This document shows positions 1 through 11,110 of a DNA stretch of 64,000 nucleotides, piece after piece (the stretch's first letter is position 1; each line of letters begins with the position of its first letter). The translations under genes and the position numbers were made by a program. Source of the stretch: Branchiostoma belcheri. Its lineage: Eukaryota > Chordata > Leptocardii > Amphioxiformes > Branchiostomatidae. The stretch covers positions 2,754,960 through 2,818,959 of the forward strand of contig NW_017803824.1 in NCBI RefSeq assembly GCF_001625305.1, written 5' to 3'. Under the pieces are notes generated by a model. That model saw nothing but the letters and a program-made list of their open reading frames with translations, was not told the origin of the DNA and ran no database searches.

Positions 1-489
1 CGTTGTCTCAATGTCTGGTTTGGAGTTCTTTTTAATTGGTGATAATTATTTTCACGGGAAAAGATGAATGAATGAATCGCTTTTGTTTAGCAGCACGACG
101 TGAAACAAAACGTGTGAAGTGCCACTTTGCTGACAAAAACTTCTTTGACATTGCCCTTCAGCTTAGCGTAGTTACTAGTTAGTCTTTCACAGGCCAGGTT
201 TCACATTGAAGTTACCATTTCTTTCATTCATAGGTGCGCAGTCCGTTGTATTTATGCATACGTGCCATCTTTTCATGAATACGAGACTGATTCAAGAAGC
301 AAAACATTGCTCACGTTCGCCCTCACACGTACATACTTAGACAAGAAAAATATAAACAAACAAAAACGCCTGTAAATAACAAAGGGCAGACAAAAATATA
401 TGAGTCTGACAAGAGCCGAGTTTACGCTGCCGACTGCTGGTGACAATATTACACAAACACAGCACATCAGGACAAGCTGATAGACGTAC
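1..489. other. Intron or flank, nothing recognised
   Basis: This is sequence downstream (minus strand) of the donor of the signal-peptide exon. I see no second exon, repeat or RNA gene in it. Confidence 0.4.
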
Positions 490-629
490 CTGTAGTAAAC
501 ATTGGCGTGAGCCTTCCTGTTTCTCTTCAGGGACGACCGGTGCTTTTTGTAGGGATGTCGCCTGGCCAGGCTGAGCTGTAGAACCAGCAGTAGAACCAAC
601 AGGACCCCGCACACACTGGACGGCTTCAT
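490..629 (-). CDS. First coding exon of a secreted basic protein (partial)
   Basis: The ATG at 629 opens a classic signal peptide: a short N-terminus, a hydrophobic core of Leu/Val (residues about 8-21), then a very basic segment beginning ARRHPYKKHRSS. The coding exon runs 46 codons plus two bases and ends at a strong donor (ACAG|GTACGT at 489-484 on the minus strand). Translation past that point quickly becomes hydrophobic and unlike the exon, which fits intron. The remaining exons must lie left of the window; nothing convincing is visible in 1-489. The product is probably secreted or a processed precursor, because dibasic and polybasic stretches follow the signal peptide, but I do not recognise the family. 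It is transcribed divergently from the phospholipase-like gene at 2521. Confidence 0.5.
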
Positions 630-2520
630 GGTCTCTAATAAAGCCGGTCTCGGCCCAGTTGTGGTTGTCTTGGCGGCGAAGTACTTTCACTCACTCAGTG
701 TCGCCCTCAATCCCAGAGCGGTTACTGAGATTAGACACTTTTCCACTTAACTACGGCGTACAAGATTTTACGAAAACAATCGCCTTGTGTTTTGTAGGGA
801 AGCTGAACTGCAAGCCGGCGTCTTGTGGCCCGCCCCTCAAGCCAGCTGCTCCCGTCTGGAAGTAGGTCCTCAAGTGGTGAAGAAAGCAATGTAGAACCCT
901 GACCAAGAATTCCTCTCAAATCAAGGTCTTCTCCTATAAACCAAGCTGCAGTCTCTACACGTTTATAGAAACGGGACAAACCCACCCCCAGCGTCTCGTG
1001 CCCTACAGCAAACCTTCCCGGTGGTTTTCCACCGCAGACCGCGTCCTCTCGGGTACCGGCTGACCGCTTCTAGCGACGCTGTGACGGCTGGAGGTAGACC
1101 GGGTCTCGAGCCAAACCGATGAGTCAGACCCGTTTCTTTGTACTTCCTAGTTCTTCAGTGCCCGGGAAAACCGCGTAGCTGCATGGACGAAACTCGTTTT
1201 ATGGACGAGATACACTGAAGGGCTTCAGCTCGTAAAGGGCAGCGTCCTCTGGTAGTGTTGTTACCCGGGAATGAGTTTCTCGCCACAGTTGAACCGACTC
1301 CCGCCCTCCCTGTGCGCCCGCCCGCAGATATATGTCATCGGAGAAGGGCCAGTCCATTATGCACCATGGGGAGGTTCGAACAACATCATATCACCATGGA
1401 GAAAGTTGACAATATACTAGTACACCTGACTAACACATTTTGCGTCATTAGGTTTACCAAAGGAAAACATACATGTATTGTTTTTGCTCTGTTTCCTCTT
1501 CTTCTTCTCCTCCGAACGAATGAGGTCAATGACCTGAGCCAGACGTCTGTCACCATGGTAACTTGCAATTTTATAGCAGGAGGGAAACGAGGGATTTAGA
1601 CTCCTGTCACCATATATGTGAATATGTTTGAGTAAAAATTAACAGAGCAGACCATATGCGAAGGTAAACGTTATGCAATTGCTTTGTAAATAAGAAGTAG
1701 TTCTTTGTATGAAGCAGATTGGAGTTCTAATGTTTGCCATCTTGCCATACGAAAGACTACACTGTCCTCAATTTGCTGTCGTAAATCTGTCGTACAACGC
1801 CAGCGGTGTTAGGTGTACTACAGGCCCTTTATTTTGTCTAGGAAAATGCCCCTGTATCTGTACAAGCTGCCATGTGTTCGCCACACTGTAAAGAGGACGT
1901 CCCGACTTCGTCAGCCACATGAAGCCAAAGGTCTAACATTAACACCCACTCACCAAAATAACCCGGCTGACCTTCGCTCACAAACATAGGTTCTGTTAAA
2001 AACAGTCTCCTTGCGCTGCTAAACGCGAATGCATTCCAACTGCAATAAGTTTGATTTTACGGCCATTTAATGGTCGTTTAATGTGACGTTGATATCTGGG
2101 TTTCAAGAGGCTAATCCATTTTTGGCTTCCGTTCAACACGTGTTACCCAAAAGCGACACCTTGCGGTCAAGCTTTGCATAGCATATTTTGAAAGAACTGA
2201 AAACTAGTGGAAAGCACGAACTATTGAGTACCATATTCATAAAAATGAAAAGACAGCTGACGTACATTGACATTGTTTGCTTATGTTAATACGAGTAGTT
2301 AATTTCACACTACCGATCAAGATGTCCAACACTAACGTTACACATATATTGGCGATCTCTGTTCTTGGGGAGTTTCCCATTCGATGCGTCCTCAATGGCG
2401 TTCTAGAACAACAAAAAGTCGTTCCGAACGTATCCACGGCGACGCAAATAGTAAACAAACAATTGCTGCTGATGTAAGGATGAAGTTAGATGAGCTTAGT
2501 GTGTCGTCTAAGTTTCGGAT
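630..2520. other. Intergenic region between divergent genes
   Basis: About 1.9 kb separates the minus-strand secreted gene (ATG at 629) from the plus-strand PLA2-like gene. It should contain both promoters. Short open frames here (for example 1255-1599) show no domain and no splice-consistent coding pattern. If the PLA2-like gene has an upstream exon it would lie here, but I could not identify one. Confidence 0.4.
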
Positions 2521-5492
2521 ATGTGTTTTATCATCCGCTACTCTTTACAGATCTACATCGTTGTCGTCGGGCTTGTGGCGTTCTCGGGAATAGTGGATAA
2601 ACACTTTGACCGGCACATCGCCGCACACAGGACTCTGGCCAGGCTGCCGGCGGTCGTGGAGGATGGATTCAGACATTACCAGGTAACAGCGTTTGTATGT
2701 CTCTATAATACATACATATCCTATAAACCTGTTCGTTGTTGTGACAGGGCTGCCGGAACTATCAAATATATCCCCGTTTACTTTAACACCATAACAAACG
2801 TCCTCATAGTAAATTCAAACTCTACAACTGGAAAAATTACGGAGATAATTTCCGGACGTTTCGAGAGGCATGCACCAATCTTCTTCAACGTCACTTATTA
2901 CTAGTAGTTCATTGTGACGCTGAAGAAGAGTGGCGGATGTCTCTTGAAACGTCCGGAAGTTATCTCCGTAATTCATCCAGTAGTAGCGTTTGAATTTCCT
3001 GTAAGTATTGTTTACCTGGATGTCTAACCTTCATCATCGTATCATAACAAACAGGAATACATGTACTATCACAGAGATGTTAGGCATATACTACCACTAT
3101 CTTGTATCTGTGCCCCCTGTCTCCCCGCCAGTTAACAGATGACGAGACGCTGATCCTCGCCACGGTGAAGCAGCATGGCCGCGCGGGCCGGCCGGAGCTG
3201 GTCTGGTGCGGGCTGTACACGGGACCCAACCTCCCGTACAAACTCGCCAAGATGGAGGCGGACGTCGGCAGGGACAACTCCGTACTGTCGCGGACTGGTC
3301 ATCGCTGGTGGGTTTGTGGTTTAAACATTTGAGACATAAGTTACAGCAAACTGTAACATGACTGACATCAGAGCAGGCTTCAGTCCAGTATAGATCCCAT
3401 TTGTTCTCAAAAATGTTCTTCACTGAAGAACGGTCCCTGTCTATGACTTTTTAGTTGGTTGCTTGGTTTTTATGATCATCAACAAAGTGGTCGAAGCAGT
3501 TGACCAAAAAGCAAACTAAGACATCTTTAAAGATTCTTCTGTGTACTGAAATAATTTCCTTTCCCTGACAACTACATACAGACTACTATTCCTTATCCTC
3601 TTCAGGTACTTCGCCAGGGTACTGACCGCCTGTGAGAGCGCGCGGGGTCCCGGCCTCGACTCCGACCCCATCCCCGACCGTGACGTGTACCTTCCCGGCA
3701 TGCCCCCTGCCCCACAGACGTGGTGTCAGCTGGGATCCAACATGGCGGCAAGTTTGTTCGGCACGGTGGCGTCTGTCATATGCCCGGCCGAGGATTACAA
3801 AGCATTTGGTTAGTTTTGTTGACAACACAACAGTCAACACCACTTGTTTGAAAAGCAGAACCTGCAATTGTTCTATATTGACTAGAAATGTGTTATTCTG
3901 CTCCATTCTGTCAAATTTTCGCCGGTATATCTTCCTGGCCCCAAACGAAGGCACAGGCATAGTCAAACTATGTCCGCACTGTACCTGTCCTTGGTGCTGA
4001 AATGTACCTACATTGTCATTACTGCCTTCATTCCTGTAATTGTCCTTGGGAAACTTGCGCTGACTCCTACATAGTTTTCTCAAATATGCCTGATAATAAA
4101 ACATTTCAACTTCTAAGATGACTAAATAATTTCTACGTCATCGTAACTACACGGTCTCATCGAACATTGTATTGTAACAATGTATCACTACCCTACAGCG
4201 GAGCGGGTGTACCGAGAGGCCCTGTCCTTGGACAGAGCGGCGACGTTACTGGGGAAGGGCACCTACCCCGGCACACGGTACTGCGGGGCGGGGGATGGGA
4301 AGAGTAGGCTCATGGAAGGCGAGGGTAAGTCATTATAACTTTAAATGTAGCTATTTCTGTCTGTAAAAAGATAGCAATATAATGGCCAAAGGAGCAGTCT
4401 CGTACTTGTGTTAGCGGCAGTTGTCACTGAGTTGTGGCTAAGAATAATAGTAGCCTGGGTACCCATCCTCCGTAGTTTCCGCCGGCTCCCTAATGTCGCT
4501 GGCTGCCAGCGAATTATAGCGCTGTATTGTTGCATTCCATCATTAGTTGTCTTTTTCCGTAAGTTATCAACGTAACCAGCTTGTAATGTCCTGTTAGTGT
4601 ACACGTCTGTTCATTTCCAGGCGTGTTAGACTCGCTAGACTCCTGTTGTCTGGACCACGTGCTGTGTGAAGAAGCCATAGCGCCCGGCCAGACCAGGTTC
4701 TTCCTGTACAACCCCGGTCCCCGCCCGCTTCTGCCCTGCTGGTGTGAGGCGTACTTCGAGAAGTAAGTTTGATAGTTTTCAAAAGTAACAAGATGATCAT
4801 TTAAAGCGCTTCAGCACAGTGATGCTGCAGATGCGATGGTGTATGCCTGTGTAACATGCGTGTTCGCGCGCGCGAGAAGAGAGCTCACGGCTACAGCCAA
4901 ATACATGGAAACAGACCTTTCCTCTGCAAGTAGTCAACATCTTTGGCAGTCTAACAACAAGTATTTCACTGTTTCGAGTCTATAGGGCACTGAAATGAAA
5001 TCTAATCTTCGTAGTGTAACCAAATTCGGTACGCAATCAACACACAGTCACAGTCAAACTGTGCCCACGCTGTCCCTGTCCTTGGTGCTGAAATCTATCT
5101 TCACTGACATTACTGCCTTCATTCCTGTGATTGCATCCAGGAAACTTGCGCTGACTTCTATTCCTACTTAGTTTTCTCAAATATGTCTGATGATAAAACA
5201 TTTCAAGTTATAAAATGACTTAATTATTTCTACGCTACTGTCAACAATATCATTTTTTTCGTGTTCGGAGAGCAGCAGTAACGACAAAGCTTTATCCGCC
5301 CGCAGATGTCTCCGAACGTTGAACACGTCTCCGTCGCGGGACGTGGGTGAGCTGTACTTTAACCACCTGGACGGCGCGTGTTACGAGCTGCAGCACAGGG
5401 CCGTGTGCGCGGGCGGACTGCTGGGCGTGTGCTGGCGGTGGGAGCCCAGACTGGTGGGGGTAACCCGGGAACTCTGGACCTTCCAGCCGTGA
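2521..5492 (+). CDS. Group III (bee-venom-type) secreted phospholipase A2-like protein
   Basis: Six exons join in phase: 2521-2682, 3132-3307, 3606-3808, 4199-4324, 4621-4762, 5306-5492 (996 nt, 331 aa). The start is uncertain. The ATG at 2521 gives a good signal peptide (core IYIVVVGLVAF), but CTCTTTACAG ending at 2550 is also a fine acceptor, so an upstream exon is possible. Residues from about 195 show the group III PLA2 framework: YPGT then YCGAG (Ca2+ loop, C-G-x-G), the paired Cys of DSCCLDHVLC with the catalytic His, CWCEAYFEKCL, and ELYFNHLDGACYELQH near the C-terminus. Family members hydrolyse the sn-2 ester of phospholipids using His-Asp and Ca2+. Here the residue after the His is Val instead of Asp, and the later CxCD Asp is Glu, so catalysis is doubtful. 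The N-terminal ~190 residues are not recognised. The gene is convergent with the calmodulin-like gene at 6454. Confidence 0.75.
2811..2998. mobile_element. Foldback MITE in intron 1 of the PLA2-like gene
   Basis: The left arm starts AAATTCAAAC and the right arm ends GTTTGAATTT. The arms are about 85 bp and pair with a few mismatches through ATTACGGAGATAA, TTCCGGACGTTTC and CTTCTTCA blocks, with a short centre around 2898-2912. The shape is a snapback non-autonomous element. No target duplication was obvious. Confidence 0.8.
3967..4143 (+). repeat. Dispersed repeat copy 1 (PLA2-like intron 3)
   Basis: This ~180-bp segment shares long identical blocks with 5056-5240 in the same orientation: TGTCCTTGGTGCTGAAAT, ATTACTGCCTTCATTCCTGT, AAACTTGCGCTGAC, TAGTTTTCTCAAATATG and ATAAAACATTTCAA. 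It has no coding potential. Confidence 0.85.
5056..5240 (+). repeat. Dispersed repeat copy 2 (PLA2-like intron 5)
   Basis: This is the second copy of the element at 3967-4143, in a different intron of the same gene, with small indels. A fragment of the same motif (CCTGTCCTTGGTGCTGAATG) also appears near 36240. Confidence 0.85.
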
Positions 5493-6453
5493 TGATGAGG
5501 CATCTAACACCTTTCCGTGGTCATTGAGATTCAAAGTATTCCTGGGGATGATTCCATCGCCTAACATTTCTTTCAAATTAGTTGTTTACTTCCTTTGCTA
5601 TCTTGTTAACGTCTTCCGCGAAGGTCTAACTTGCCACATTAAATAGATGAAATAACTTACTTTACGTTGTTTTGCGCTGCTCATGAGATTTTTAGAAACG
5701 GCATGTATGTTTCCTTTGTTTTGTTCCATATTGGTACTAGTATAACTGGTACAAAGGTAATAATGTAATAATGTGCTGAATGAAATCTTAAACATTTAAT
5801 TACAGTAAAAGTATCATAAAGTACAAATATGAAAATTTCAACATTCCGAAAAAGACATTCGTTATCTTCTCAATAATTAAATAGTCATGTATGTATCGGT
5901 GTACAATATAAATATTTGCATACCACATCAGTTGTACTAAGTCACCATATAATACATTATCTACATGTGCTAAATACCCGCATTATGTCAGATCACGACG
6001 ATACTTAACGCCATTACCAGGGTACGGAGTGCTGTTTCAGTGATGCTCCATGTCTGAACTACTGTACATCAAGTATTACTGGCGCCTCTTCACTTAGTAT
6101 TCAACATCACTTAACTCAACACTTGGAGATGAATACGCAGGGTCTAAGTGTACGTAACAAGTGTTTTTGGTGTAATACTTACAACCAGCCGGTGCCACGT
6201 GCCTACAAAGCTGGTGTGTTATGCCTAAGCACGGTTAATTCAGCCTGTTACCCAATAGATAAACCGTTAGATCTTGTAGCTTGGGAACCTTGTTGTTCTA
6301 AGACCACAGATGTATCGTCGATTTTTAGTGACGTTTGTTTTTGGTGTGAAATACTACAATGTAGTATCCAACCACGGCCACGCGCCTGCAATCCCGGTGT
6401 GATACACCAGAGGGCGTTCTACTACACCAATAATTAACCAGTACAGTTACAGT
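5493..6453. other. Convergent intergenic region with a degenerate internal repeat
   Basis: This is the 3' flank shared by the PLA2-like gene and the first calmodulin-like gene. It is A/T rich, with an ATTAAA near 5874 that could serve as poly(A) signal for the plus-strand gene. From about 6155 to 6415 two related ~75-bp blocks occur (each with TGTTTTTGGTGTRAAATAC-like and GCCACGYGCCT motifs), producing an open frame with a repeated CFWC motif that I judge non-coding. Confidence 0.45.
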
Positions 6454-8558
6454 TTACGACTTAATCATCATCTGGTAGAACTCCTCGTAGTTGATGTGCC
6501 CGTCGCCGTCAAGGTCTGCCTCGTCTATCATCTCGTTCACTTCCTCGTCTGTCAGTTTCTCTCCCAAGTTCGCCATCACCACACGGAGCTCGGACGCCGT
6601 GATGAACCCTGGGAAAATCACATTGAGTACTAGTATGTCAAAGGTCATTGGGTTGTCGGTGTGCCGCCATATTGGATGGTAGCTGTAGGTCACAGTTTTG
6701 AATGCCGACTACTCTCCAAGCAGAGGTAGGGTTACTCGGTATTTTGGCGGTATTTTCGCGTTTTTAATACGTCTTTCTACTTTTACGGTTTTTCTCTGGT
6801 CTTCCTCCCCTTGACCAGAGAAAAACCGTAAAAGTAGAAAGACGTATTAAAAACGCGAAAATACTGCCAAAATACCGAGTGACCCTACCTCTGCTTGGAG
6901 AGTAGCGTGAACGATTTTTGTCAAAGACATGATATTTTTTTTACTTTATATCGCATAGTAGTCATTACTGATCCAGAGTTCAACAAGGTTTTCTGAAGTG
7001 CTTTTGGCACTTGCTTAGGTTTTTATGCTGTTTTAACCTCCTTGTTGAAACCCATCATGTTAAAAGTGTGACCCTAAAATGACAACGTTTAATCACACAA
7101 AGGACAGTAACTATTGCCACTCCTACCGTTTCCGTCCTTGTCGAAGACTCTGAAGGCCTCCTGAATCTCCTTCTTGTTGTTTTCTTCCACCTGTTTCTTG
7201 GCCATGACCATGAGGAATTCTGGGAAGTCAATACTTCCGCTTCCGTCACTATCCATCTCACTGATCATGTCCTATAGTATAATTGTGAAGAGTTTCATCA
7301 GAAGACGGTGAAATCATAATTCTTGATGAAGAAAGTAACACACATATCAGCTATTGGAATGTGACGTAGGCTTCACACCTATCTCAGTACACCTGTTAAA
7401 ATAGTTTACTTTCTTTGCTTTACCACGAAGTCTCATTTAATAGTTTCTCATTATTCATTCCTGGTCCTTTATCTTTCATCGTTATTTGATAATGAACATT
7501 ACAGACAATTTGAAGTAAATGAAATGACCTACCTGAATGGTGCTGATCTTATAACAGTTATTGTAGTGCACTCATAAGCGTAGCAATTTACCCCAATTTG
7601 TCCCCTTCATCCAGACATTTGTCGTACAATCCGAAACGTTTGCTCCAAACATGACCAGAGGACAGTATTAGCAAATCGACGAGTATTACCATATCGTTCG
7701 GCTAACCTACCAGGACATACACATACGTGGCACCCTGCGTGAATACATGCCCCAAATAAGCTGTCCCCGGCGTGGTATTGAGATCTGACAAATATGGATT
7801 TGTGGCTTGTTAACCGCAGATATGGGGTCCGGTTATCGGTCCCTGCATAGTCATAGTTTCAGTAGATTATATCTGTTTTGCTTGCTCCAGTCCGGTGGAA
7901 AAGCTATCCCAATGTTTACGCCCGAAATGCTACATATGGCGTTGTTATGGTCTTTTTAAAACGTTATAGCAGGTCCCATTATGGGATCATTTTGATAAGC
8001 AAAATATAACTATCTAATGCGAATATAGATAACACAGCTTTCTACTTTGTCTCTTATATCTAGATACAGGTTGAGATATTATTTCTGTATAGCACCAAAT
8101 TTACAAAGAGATTGAAAATTTGGCACAACGCTTCGTTATCATTCCGGACGAAAGCCCGTCCATACAGTATTATTTAACGTCTTGGAGTATGATACAAATA
8201 ATGTAATGTTATGTAATCTCGGCATACTCAGAACCTTGCATTAACCAATGATACGATGAATACCAACGAAAAATCATTATTCGAAGTGTCTGTTATGTGT
8301 CTTACTATGAGCCAAAAGCCGAACTATAGAGGAACACATACGGTTCTTCCCAGCTTCCCATTGCTATATATTAATTTACAACACACGTCCCAAACGTACA
8401 CATCTTACCTGTAGCTCAGCCAGAGAGGTTACTTGTCCCAGGTTTTCCATGACTTCTCCCAGCTCACGGGTCGTGATAGACCCGCTCCCGTCGGCGTCAA
8501 AAAGCGAGAACACCTCCTTGTACTCGGCTATCTGTTCTTCGGAAAGATGGTCTGCCAT
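6454..8558 (-). CDS. Calmodulin-like EF-hand protein, gene A
   Basis: Three exons on the minus strand: 8558-8409, 7271-7127, 6608-6454 (450 nt, 149 aa, the normal calmodulin length). Introns are phase 0 after AELQ and phase 1 inside the Gly of DKDGNG. The four EF-hand loops (about residues 21-32, 57-68, 94-105, 130-141) all keep acidic positions 1 and 3, Gly6 and Glu12: [48 protein letters not shown]. This is a cytosolic Ca2+ sensor expected to bind target helices. An in-frame ATG two codons upstream (8564) is possible; I chose 8558 because all paralogues start MAD. It diverges enough from canonical calmodulin (for example [16 protein letters not shown] in the linker) to be called calmodulin-like. 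Intron 2 carries a foldback MITE. Confidence 0.88.
6709..6905. mobile_element. Near-perfect foldback MITE with CTCCAAGCAGAG ends
   Basis: It begins CTACTCTCCAAGCAGAGG and ends with the exact reverse complement. The ~93-bp arms differ at only about two positions around a ~10-bp centre (TTCCTCCCCT). It lies in intron 2 of gene A and belongs to the CTCCAAGCAGA-ended family seen across the cluster. Confidence 0.9.
7272..8408 (-). other. Intron 1 of gene A, nothing recognised
   Basis: About 1.1 kb, A/T rich, with no exon-like or repeat structure that I could identify. Confidence 0.5.
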
Positions 8559-8564
8559 CTCCAT

Positions 8565-10563
8565 CCGGCAACCACGGATGTGAGAAGCTCTATACACACT
8601 CCCAACAACCGGATTCCAGTGGCGGGAAGCACACTAATTGGTAGATGGGTGGAGACACTAATAGGTATAAACACTGCGTTTCCTAGGTACGGAACTCTCA
8701 CTTAAATCCACGGAGCTGGAACGTTAATGAACACCGACTCTCTCTCTCTCTCTTTCGCAAGGTCAACGCTGAGCCGATACGATCGTTTGCAGAGACGTCA
8801 ATCAAAACATGGCCGGTTACACTCGGCGGTGACGACAACGCGTCCTCACGCAGATAAGGACTTGCGTCAGAAGGGGAGAGATAGAACCGTGACCCAGATG
8901 CCAGTCGTTGCACACTTCCTCCTGGAAAGATTCTATCCTAGGCGTCAACAAGCTGTCTAAACAAGCTCAACGTTACAGGGATGTCGTGAAGAACGGGTCC
9001 TGTAGTCAGTTTTGTCACCATGTCCGGTTTTACAGATGACCGAATCATTCGCCCAAGGGGAATTTGCCCCAAATGGTTCGGGGCTGGTGCTACCATATGT
9101 CCCACCATATTAGCGGTGTGATTCGGCAGCGACTGTTATTTATCGCTGAGAAGCACTGGGTCGGAGTGTTATCTTCAGATGCGTATAGTCACGAGGGACC
9201 TCGACAAAGGGCACTTCTACATGTCCGTAATTTGAATCATGTGGAGGGACAGATTCTTTTATAATTATCTTGTGGTTGATTAGAAAACCGCACAATGGAC
9301 TAGAGAGCTTTAGCTGGCGTAGAGACTATTACTTAGTTACGAAGTCAGTCTTGTTTAGCCACGGTGCACAGGAAATTTCGGATCACTTCATCTTAACCAT
9401 GGGACGGAGATGTAATTGCTTCTGGAGGCATTTTGGTATTGTCCCCTTTGCTGATTAAATACGGTTTTCTGATTACAGCTTGTGCTGTGATGACTTCCGT
9501 TGGAAACCAGAGTTGTAACATGCTGGCGAACAGACAGTCAATAGCAGTCACAGCGGCAGTCAGAAAACGCCACCTGGAGACTGATGTTCATTCTTTGAAG
9601 ATACACCAAGAAACTGGTGGAACATGCGTTTTGCTAGGGTTGATGCTAGTATTAAAGAAAGCCACAAGAGTCGTCTTAAAACAAATTCCTTTTTATTTAA
9701 CCGTGAATTCAGAGATAGATGTTCAATATAGAACATTATGTTGGCAACCCGGTGCTTCAATATGCATATAGATACAGCCTCTTTGTTGCAAACGAGACCA
9801 TACGGATGACGTCGAAGTTTTCTAAGGCCTCTCCCGCCAGTCATTCTCATACAAGCAAAGAAACAGACCGGTATTTAAGTACAAATGTACGAAACTTCGT
9901 GTACCTTTTGAGCTATTGCCGTATTGCTCACCGATTTTCACAGTTGTGGCGAAGAGAAAATCCCAGGTTGAACAGTTAAATATAATCATGGCTCATTTCA
10001 TTACGACCACCATGCACCAATTTATACCAAGGTATATACATATAATATACATCGTCTAGTCATAAAAGAATCAACATACGCGTCCATGTCCGGTCGCCTG
10101 GTCTAAGGCCTAAGGGTGGTGCCCAATGGACAATCTAGATTTGGCGAACATTCAAGCTTTAAGCTAGTTTTAACAGCAGACAGCCATATAAATACGAACG
10201 ATAATTTGTCACAATCGATTCGGTTCTAGAATCTACAAAATACAAGTCTGATTGCAACGCGTTTATGATATCACAGTTCGTCACAAAGCGGTCACATGCC
10301 AAGTCAAATGAAATATATAAGGAGATCCAATCTGATAGATTTGATTTGGATGATTTGATATCTTCAAAATGGACCGGGTTTTCACTGTACGGTTGCTTTG
10401 TTTACCAGCAAAGGAGGTAAAATCGTGTAAACAAAATCCATCATGTGTAACGTAGGGTTCGAAGGTACTCTGCCCTTTGGCTCTAATCTCCAAGCAGATG
10501 TATGACGTTCAAAAAGAATTCGGAGCCGCCTACGTCTGCTTGGAGACTACTCTAGAGATCGAC
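8565..10563. other. Spacer between gene A start and the orphan terminal exon
   Basis: This holds the presumed promoter of gene A and the 3' flank of the exon at 10564. A short CT microsatellite sits at about 8739-8753. The open frames show no domains, and no calmodulin exon 1 or 2 is present here. The left edge of a small TIR element (10485-10550) lies at its right end. Confidence 0.45.
10485..10550. mobile_element. Miniature CTCCAAGCAGA-family element
   Basis: The left end is AATCTCCAAGCAGATGTATG and the right end TACGTCTGCTTGGAGACT, only about 66 bp in total. The TGTATGACG / GCCTACGTC subterminal bases also pair imperfectly. Confidence 0.7.
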
Positions 10564-10718
10564 TCAGGCTTTCGTCATCATGTCGTAGAACTCCTGGTAG
10601 TTGATGTGGCCGTCTCCGTCGATGTCCGCCTCGTCCAACATCTCGTCCACTTCCTCGTCTGTCAGTTTCTCCCCCAGGTTCGCCATCACTACCCGCAGCT
10701 CGGACGCCGTGATGAAAC
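10564..10718 (-). CDS. Calmodulin-like terminal exon 3b (alternative or orphan)
   Basis: A 155-nt exon follows an acceptor (GATTTAG|GT) and ends in TGA. It encodes EF-hand 3's second half and all of EF-hand 4 (loop [13 protein letters not shown]-terminus DMMTKA). Phase 1 and length match exon 3 of the other genes exactly, and the frame is undamaged. It has no exon 2 of its own: the nearest upstream candidates on the minus strand are exon 3a (11867-12021) and the shared exon 2 (13187-13331). It is therefore best read as an alternative last exon of the composite locus, or as a recent remnant of a duplicated gene that has not yet decayed. Confidence 0.75.
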
Positions 10719-10871
10719 CTAAATCAAATCAAAGCAAATAGTCACAGTTGCATCTTTTTTCGTTGAAGAGGTTCATCAGTCACGTAAGATTAACAGTTAG
10801 CAGAAATTCATCAATCAGTGACTTGTTTGAAAGGTAGAAACACGTACCTCCGAACTTTCGATGTCTACTGT

Positions 10872-10962
10872 ACATCTTGATCACGGAGTGACCTCGTCTC
10901 GATCTAGCCTCGTGTTCTCGCGAGACTACATGTAACGTTACGTCACTCCGTGATTAAGATGT
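10872..10962. repeat. Inverted repeat with 21-bp arms
   Basis: The arms ACATCTTGATCACGGAGTGAC and GTCACTCCGTGATTAAGATGT pair with one mismatch around a ~49-bp loop. It is a foldback structure of unknown class between terminal exons 3b and 3a. Confidence 0.75.
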
Positions 10963-11023
10963 CACTGATTGGTGAATTTTACTAACTGCATCTTTTTTGT
11001 TTTGGAAGGACCCCCCCCCCCAA

Positions 11024-11110
11024 TAGCCTGGTTGCCATCCGTTTTGTAATGGGTCGTCGGGATAGCAAATGCAAAAGAGCCCCGTTACGAAACGAATGGC
11101 ACCCAGGCTA
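11024..11110. repeat. Foldback with TAGCCTGG ends
   Basis: The ends TAGCCTGGTTGCCATCCGTT and AACGAATGGCACCCAGGCTA pair over ~30 bp, directly after a poly-C run. Similar TAGCCTGGGTACCCATCC and TTAGCCTAGGTACCATCC ends occur near 4453 and 24492, suggesting a dispersed family. Confidence 0.7.

Noticed and set aside
6123..6437. Plus-strand 104-codon open frame with repeated CFWC motif as a gene
   Set aside because: It lies in the 3' flank between convergent genes, arises from a degenerate DNA repeat, and shows no splice or family support.
10445..10470. GGTTCGAA as a tRNA B-box
   Set aside because: No A-box, acceptor stem or cloverleaf could be built around it; GGTTCGAA at 1374 failed likewise.
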